Assembly: GCA_947176715.1 (NCBI GenBank)
Contig: CAMWRR010000064.1
Span: 1 to 9,157 of the forward strand
Source: an uncultured Rikenellaceae bacterium
Lineage (GTDB): Bacteria; Bacteroidota; Bacteroidia; Bacteroidales; Rikenellaceae
Reading direction: 5' to 3'
Length of the DNA stretch: 9,157 nt
Shown: in pieces, positions 6,251-9,157 of the stretch
How positions within the stretch are numbered: position 1 is the first letter of the stretch
Layout: the number at the start of each line of letters is the position of its first letter
Program-made: the position numbers and the translations under genes
Notes under the pieces: generated by a model
Told to the model about the DNA's origin: nothing
The model's database searches: none
Seen by the model: only the letters and a program-made list of their open reading frames with translations

Positions 6251-7918
6251 TTAGTTGCCGGTAGGGTTGTTGTAACCGGGGTTCTGAACGAGGTCAACGC
6301 CGTTGTCTTTTGCAAGACGTATTTCACTGTAAGGTATGGGCCAGTCGAAGTGAGCGGGGTTGACCTTAACGGTGATAGAGCTGTTGGGATCCTGTTTCTT
6401 ACCGTTCATCTTGCCAAGGATTCTCCAACGTTTCATGTCGAAGTAGCGCAGACCCTCGAAGCAGGTCTCGATACGGATCTCGTTACGGAGAATATCCCTG
6501 TCGATATCGGTAAGGGCCTGAATACCGCGCTGAGTACGAAGATCGTTGATGTAACCCAGTGCAGCGCCTGTATTGCCAGACTCGTATGCCGCCTCGGCCT
6601 TCATGAGGAGCACGTGAGCCCAACGCATCAGCACAACGTCCTGATCGCCCTGATAGCCATAATCGTAATGCCAAATCCAGTATGCTCCGTTGCCATAATA
6701 ATCTAAAGGCAGATTGACGAGTTTGAGCACATCAAACTGAGTAGAGGATAAATCCTGATTCCAAACCGAAATGGAAGAAACCGGTGCATTCGATGACGGA
6801 TAGTCAGAGAAATCATATATACCGCTATGAGTGATAAATTTCGCAAGACGCGGGTCACGACCGGTAAAGATGCTTGCAAGATCGGCGTCCGTCAACCTCT
6901 CTTTGGTGTCGAGACCTGCCGCGGGTACGTATTTGCTACCGTCCGCATTGGGGAATGCAAATACGAGATCACGTGTAGGCTGAACCGTTTTCCAGTTACC
7001 AATGAAAAGGTCTATCTGGTTAATGTATGTAGGTTTAAGGAACCTTAACGAGAACATTATCTCAGGACATGTTCTCTGAGCAGGAGAGCGGAAGTTGTTA
7101 AGTACATTGGGTGCCAACGAATATGACGCGGTAATCTGGTCCAACTCGGTAAGGATCTGAGCCATCTCTGTAGGATTAGCTGTTCCGGTCTCATCGTAAG
7201 CGTGGTAGAGACGGGTTCTCGCACGGAAAGCTCTTACAGCGTCGGCTGTTATGTGACCGGGAGCGGCCAGATAGTTCTGTCCGGCAGGAAGAAGAGCTAT
7301 CGCATCGGTATAGTCGTCGATGATAGTTTTGTACACCTCCTCTTTCGTAGACTTCTCCTTGTACATACCCACGCCGTCGTCGTATGCGAGCGCCTCTTTT
7401 ACCACGGGCACCGCACCGTAGCATGTGTAGAGGTAGTGGTACATAAGACCGCGCAATGCGAGAGCCTCACCTCTGTACTGATCTTTTCTTGCAACAACAT
7501 TAACATCTTGATTCTCTTCAAGTCTGTCGAGGAAAATGTTGATGCGCTCTATGGCAGCGTAGCAATAGCTGTAAGCCGCACCCACCATACCGGGCATGTT
7601 CTCCGGCGATATGATGTCTTCGAGATATTCGTTCTGACCGGCATAGTTATTATTGCCGCCGTAAGAGTTGTCAGAGAAGTTATCGAAGAACGCGTTGAAT
7701 GTAGTAAGGAAATTGCTTGATACACTATAACTCTGAGTATAATTGCTTCCACCTCTCAACTGAGCGTAGATTCCGGTCAACGCCTGATCGAAATGGGTCG
7801 TATTCTGCCAGAACGTTGCATCTGTGGGCGAAGATGTCGGATCTTTCTGCAAGAAGTCTTTACAAGAGGGAGTAAAGAGCAGAGAGCACCCTAACGCCAA
7901 AAACAATATTTTTTTCAT
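6251..7918 (-). CDS. SusD/RagB-family nutrient-binding outer-membrane lipoprotein (SusD-2)
   Basis: This is the binding-lid partner of SusC-2. The protein has 555 residues from ATG at 7918-7916. A start at 7948 would add ten residues (MLKHIKKESI) before the signal peptide and is less likely: MKKILFLALGCSLLFTPSC from 7918 matches SusD-1 closely, with lipidated Cys-19 in TPSC. Family motifs are YRGEALALRGLMYHYLYTCY (148-167), MRWAHVLLMKAEAAY (432-446), NEIRIETCFEGLRYFDMKRW (479-498), WPIP and QNPGY near the C terminus. It aligns with SusD-1 over its full length, with near-identical C-terminal helices and divergent stretches around residues 54-145 and 270-425, which may form the ligand-facing surface. 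It lies 37 bases after SusC-2 and ends at a hairpin terminator. The substrate is unknown, but the divergence from SusD-1 suggests a different one. Confidence 0.95.
   Translation of the reverse strand: MKKILFLALGCSLLFTPSCKDFLQKDPTSSPTDATFWQNTTHFDQALTGIYAQLRGGSNYTQSYSVSSNFLTTFNAFFDNFSDNSYGGNNNYAGQNEYLEDIISPENMPGMVGAAYSYCYAAIERINIFLDRLEENQDVNVVARKDQYRGEALALRGLMYHYLYTCYGAVPVVKEALAYDDGVGMYKEKSTKEEVYKTIIDDYTDAIALLPAGQNYLAAPGHITADAVRAFRARTRLYHAYDETGTANPTEMAQILTELDQITASYSLAPNVLNNFRSPAQRTCPEIMFSLRFLKPTYINQIDLFIGNWKTVQPTRDLVFAFPNADGSKYVPAAGLDTKERLTDADLASIFTGRDPRLAKFITHSGIYDFSDYPSSNAPVSSISVWNQDLSSTQFDVLKLVNLPLDYYGNGAYWIWHYDYGYQGDQDVVLMRWAHVLLMKAEAAYESGNTGAALGYINDLRTQRGIQALTDIDRDILRNEIRIETCFEGLRYFDMKRWRILGKMNGKKQDPNSSITVKVNPAHFDWPIPYSEIRLAKDNGVDLVQNPGYNNPTGN
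7880..7899 (-). repeat. 20-base identical block in SusD signal-peptide region, SusD-2 copy
   Basis: This is the reverse complement of 3317-3336 in SusD-1 and encodes LALGCSL. The sequence just before both start codons also matches (AAAAAGAATC then TATT or GATT, then ATG), so the whole SusD start module is shared by the two pairs. Confidence 0.75.
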
Positions 7919-7955
7919 AATCGATTCTTTTTTAATGTGTTTCAACACGTCAATG

Positions 7956-9157
7956 TTAGAACTGGAGGTTTACACCGAATGAGCAGATACGGCTTATGGG
8001 GTAGTCCATACCGAACATGCTGCCGCCACCCATACTACGCTCGGGATCGAGACCGTCGAATTTGGTTGCGGTAGCGAGGTTGTCACCCGAGAAGTAAACG
8101 CGGAATTTCTGAACGCCGATCTTCTGGGTTATGTTCTTGGGAATGGTGTAACCGACAGTAAGGTTCTTGAGACGCAAGAAACCTGATTTTTTCAGATAGA
8201 ACGTGCTGTTTACGTTGTTTCTGTAGATTGTCTCACCTGCATCATAATACATGCGGGGATATTTGGCGCCTACAGTATTATCCTCGGTCCACATACCTGC
8301 TACGTATGCACGTGTGGGAGCGGCACCCTGTACGAAAGGCGTAGACACGAAGCCCATGTAACCGCGGTCGTAAGTCTTGCGACCTGCGCGGCCCTGAAGC
8401 ATCATAGAGAGGTCGAAACCTTTCCAGTCGAAGCCGAGGTTGACGGTGTAGCTGAATTTCTCGTAGTAACCGTCGAATTTGAGGCGGTCGTCGTCATCGA
8501 TAATACCGTCGCCGTTTACGTCACGATAGATGATGTCACCGGCCTGTACCTTGCTGTCGATAGGAGCTATCTTGTAGCCGTTGTATTCGCGAGAGGCTAC
8601 CTGCGCATCGCTTTCGTAGATACCGAGTGCCTCATACATGTAGTACTGGCCATAGGTGCTACCCTCCTCGAATATCATGTAGGGGGTAGAGTGCTCACCC
8701 AAGTAAGAGTACTGAGTGGTACCGTATTTAACGAGCTTATTCTTGTTTTTGGTTATGAAGAAGTTCACATTGTAACCGAAATCTTTCATTGCGCCGTCTT
8801 TGATACGGTCATTCCAGCTTATCATGAACTCTACACCGGTATTGGTCATCTCGCCGTCGTTGATATAAGGAGCGCTCAAACCGAGAATTATAGGTACCTG
8901 GGCGCGACGGAGGATATCGTAGGTACGTTTCTTATACCAGTCGAAAGTGATGTTAAGACCACGGAAGAGCTGCAAATCGATACCGAAGTCACCGATAGCG
9001 GTGGTCTCCCATTTGAGTTTGCTGTTGACAGCTGCTGTCTGAGCGGCACCTGCAGAGATATTGACTTTATCGAAAGAGTAGTTCTGACCTAAAGCAATAG
9101 TTGCCTGATAGGGATAGGTACCTATATCCTGGTTACCGAGAAGACCCCATGAACCGC
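7956..9157 (-). CDS. SusC/RagA-family TonB-dependent transporter (SusC-2), C-terminal part, cut by window edge
   Basis: This is the beta-barrel importer partner of SusD-2. The frame is open to the right edge: 399 complete residues are visible, starting at GSWGLLGNQDIGTYPY. By alignment with SusC-1 about 660 N-terminal residues (signal peptide, regulatory domain, plug and early barrel) lie outside the window. Recognisable parts are LQLFRGLNITFDWYKKRTYD, the acidic loop DVNGDGIIDDDDR, LKNLTVGYTIPKN and the C-terminal SFGVNLQF with terminal Phe. A TTG at 8975-8973 could be mistaken for a start, but homology continues before it (KWETTAIGDFGID). The matching part of SusC-1 is 402 residues, so the two barrels are close in length. 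Sequence divergence concentrates in segments such as GTTQYSYLGEHSTPYM and REYNGYKIAPIDSKV. The gene heads the SusC-2/SusD-2 operon on the minus strand. Confidence 0.95.
   Translation of the reverse strand, partial: GSWGLLGNQDIGTYPYQATIALGQNYSFDKVNISAGAAQTAAVNSKLKWETTAIGDFGIDLQLFRGLNITFDWYKKRTYDILRRAQVPIILGLSAPYINDGEMTNTGVEFMISWNDRIKDGAMKDFGYNVNFFITKNKNKLVKYGTTQYSYLGEHSTPYMIFEEGSTYGQYYMYEALGIYESDAQVASREYNGYKIAPIDSKVQAGDIIYRDVNGDGIIDDDDRLKFDGYYEKFSYTVNLGFDWKGFDLSMMLQGRAGRKTYDRGYMGFVSTPFVQGAAPTRAYVAGMWTEDNTVGAKYPRMYYDAGETIYRNNVNSTFYLKKSGFLRLKNLTVGYTIPKNITQKIGVQKFRVYFSGDNLATATKFDGLDPERSMGGGSMFGMDYPISRICSFGVNLQF
8098..8141 (-). repeat. 44-base identical block shared by SusC-1 and SusC-2, SusC-2 copy
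   Basis: This is the reverse complement of 3090-3133 with no mismatch and encodes the same PKNITQKIGVQKFR segment. Neighbouring codons differ synonymously (for example ACCATT against ACCATA just before it). Confidence 0.8.

Noticed and set aside
7202..7720. 172-codon open frame on the plus strand inside SusD-2
   Set aside because: It lies antisense to a clear lipoprotein gene, shows no recognisable domain, and is explained by codon bias of the real gene. The same applies to the antisense frames at 2826-3260, 3337-3780, 4159-4479 and 8691-9092.
7919..7948. ATG 7948 as the SusD-2 start
   Set aside because: It adds ten residues ahead of a complete lipoprotein signal peptide. The start at 7918 matches SusD-1 and has the same A-rich leader.
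7936..7949. GTGTT/AACAC mini-hairpin between SusC-2 and SusD-2
   Set aside because: A five-base stem with a two-base loop is too weak to call, and the SusC-1/SusD-1 gap has no counterpart.
1..9157. CRISPR array, tRNA, rRNA, insertion sequence or phage genes
   Set aside because: No short regularly spaced repeats, no tRNA-like cloverleaf, no transposase and no phage or conjugation gene were seen. The recombinase is the only mobile-type gene.

Overview
The window looks like a gut-type Bacteroidota genome, probably order Bacteroidales. Moderate GC and the absence of Shine-Dalgarno leaders (A-rich stretches before start codons instead) would fit an Alistipes-like member, but the genus is an inference. 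Four of the five genes are SusC/SusD-family outer-membrane uptake genes. The fifth is a Bacteroidetes-type tyrosine site-specific recombinase.

Layout: 1-83 is an AT-rich leader that ends in homopolymer runs and a C/G palindrome. 84-3266 (+) is a SusC-type TonB-dependent porin (SusC-1) whose reading frame has no proper start codon as read. 3298-4938 (+) is its SusD-type lipoprotein partner (SusD-1). 4939-5224 is intergenic, with two tandem rho-independent terminators and then the leader of the recombinase. 5225-6166 (+) is the recombinase. 6191-6220 is a hairpin terminator shared by two convergent genes. 6251-7918 (-) is a second SusD (SusD-2), and 7956-9157 (-) is the C-terminal 399 residues of a second SusC (SusC-2) that runs off the right edge.

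The two SusC/SusD pairs are paralogues of each other. They share 20- to 44-base identical stretches and point toward each other with the recombinase between them. SusC should form the barrel and SusD the substrate-capturing lid of a TonB-driven importer for a glycan or peptide; nothing in the window names the substrate. There is no susR, hybrid two-component sensor, sigma/anti-sigma pair or glycan-degrading enzyme here, so neither pair sits in a full polysaccharide-utilisation locus within this window.

The most interesting reading is an invertible SusC/SusD switch. The recombinase would flip a segment of about 11 kb, carrying both convergent pairs and itself, so that either SusC-1/SusD-1 or SusC-2/SusD-2 lies behind one fixed promoter and signal-peptide start. 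The broken 5' end of SusC-1, its palindromes and its homopolymer tracts are where a crossover site or a slippage switch would be expected. They are also where an assembly or base-calling error would be most likely. The SusC-2 5' end, which would test this, lies outside the window.
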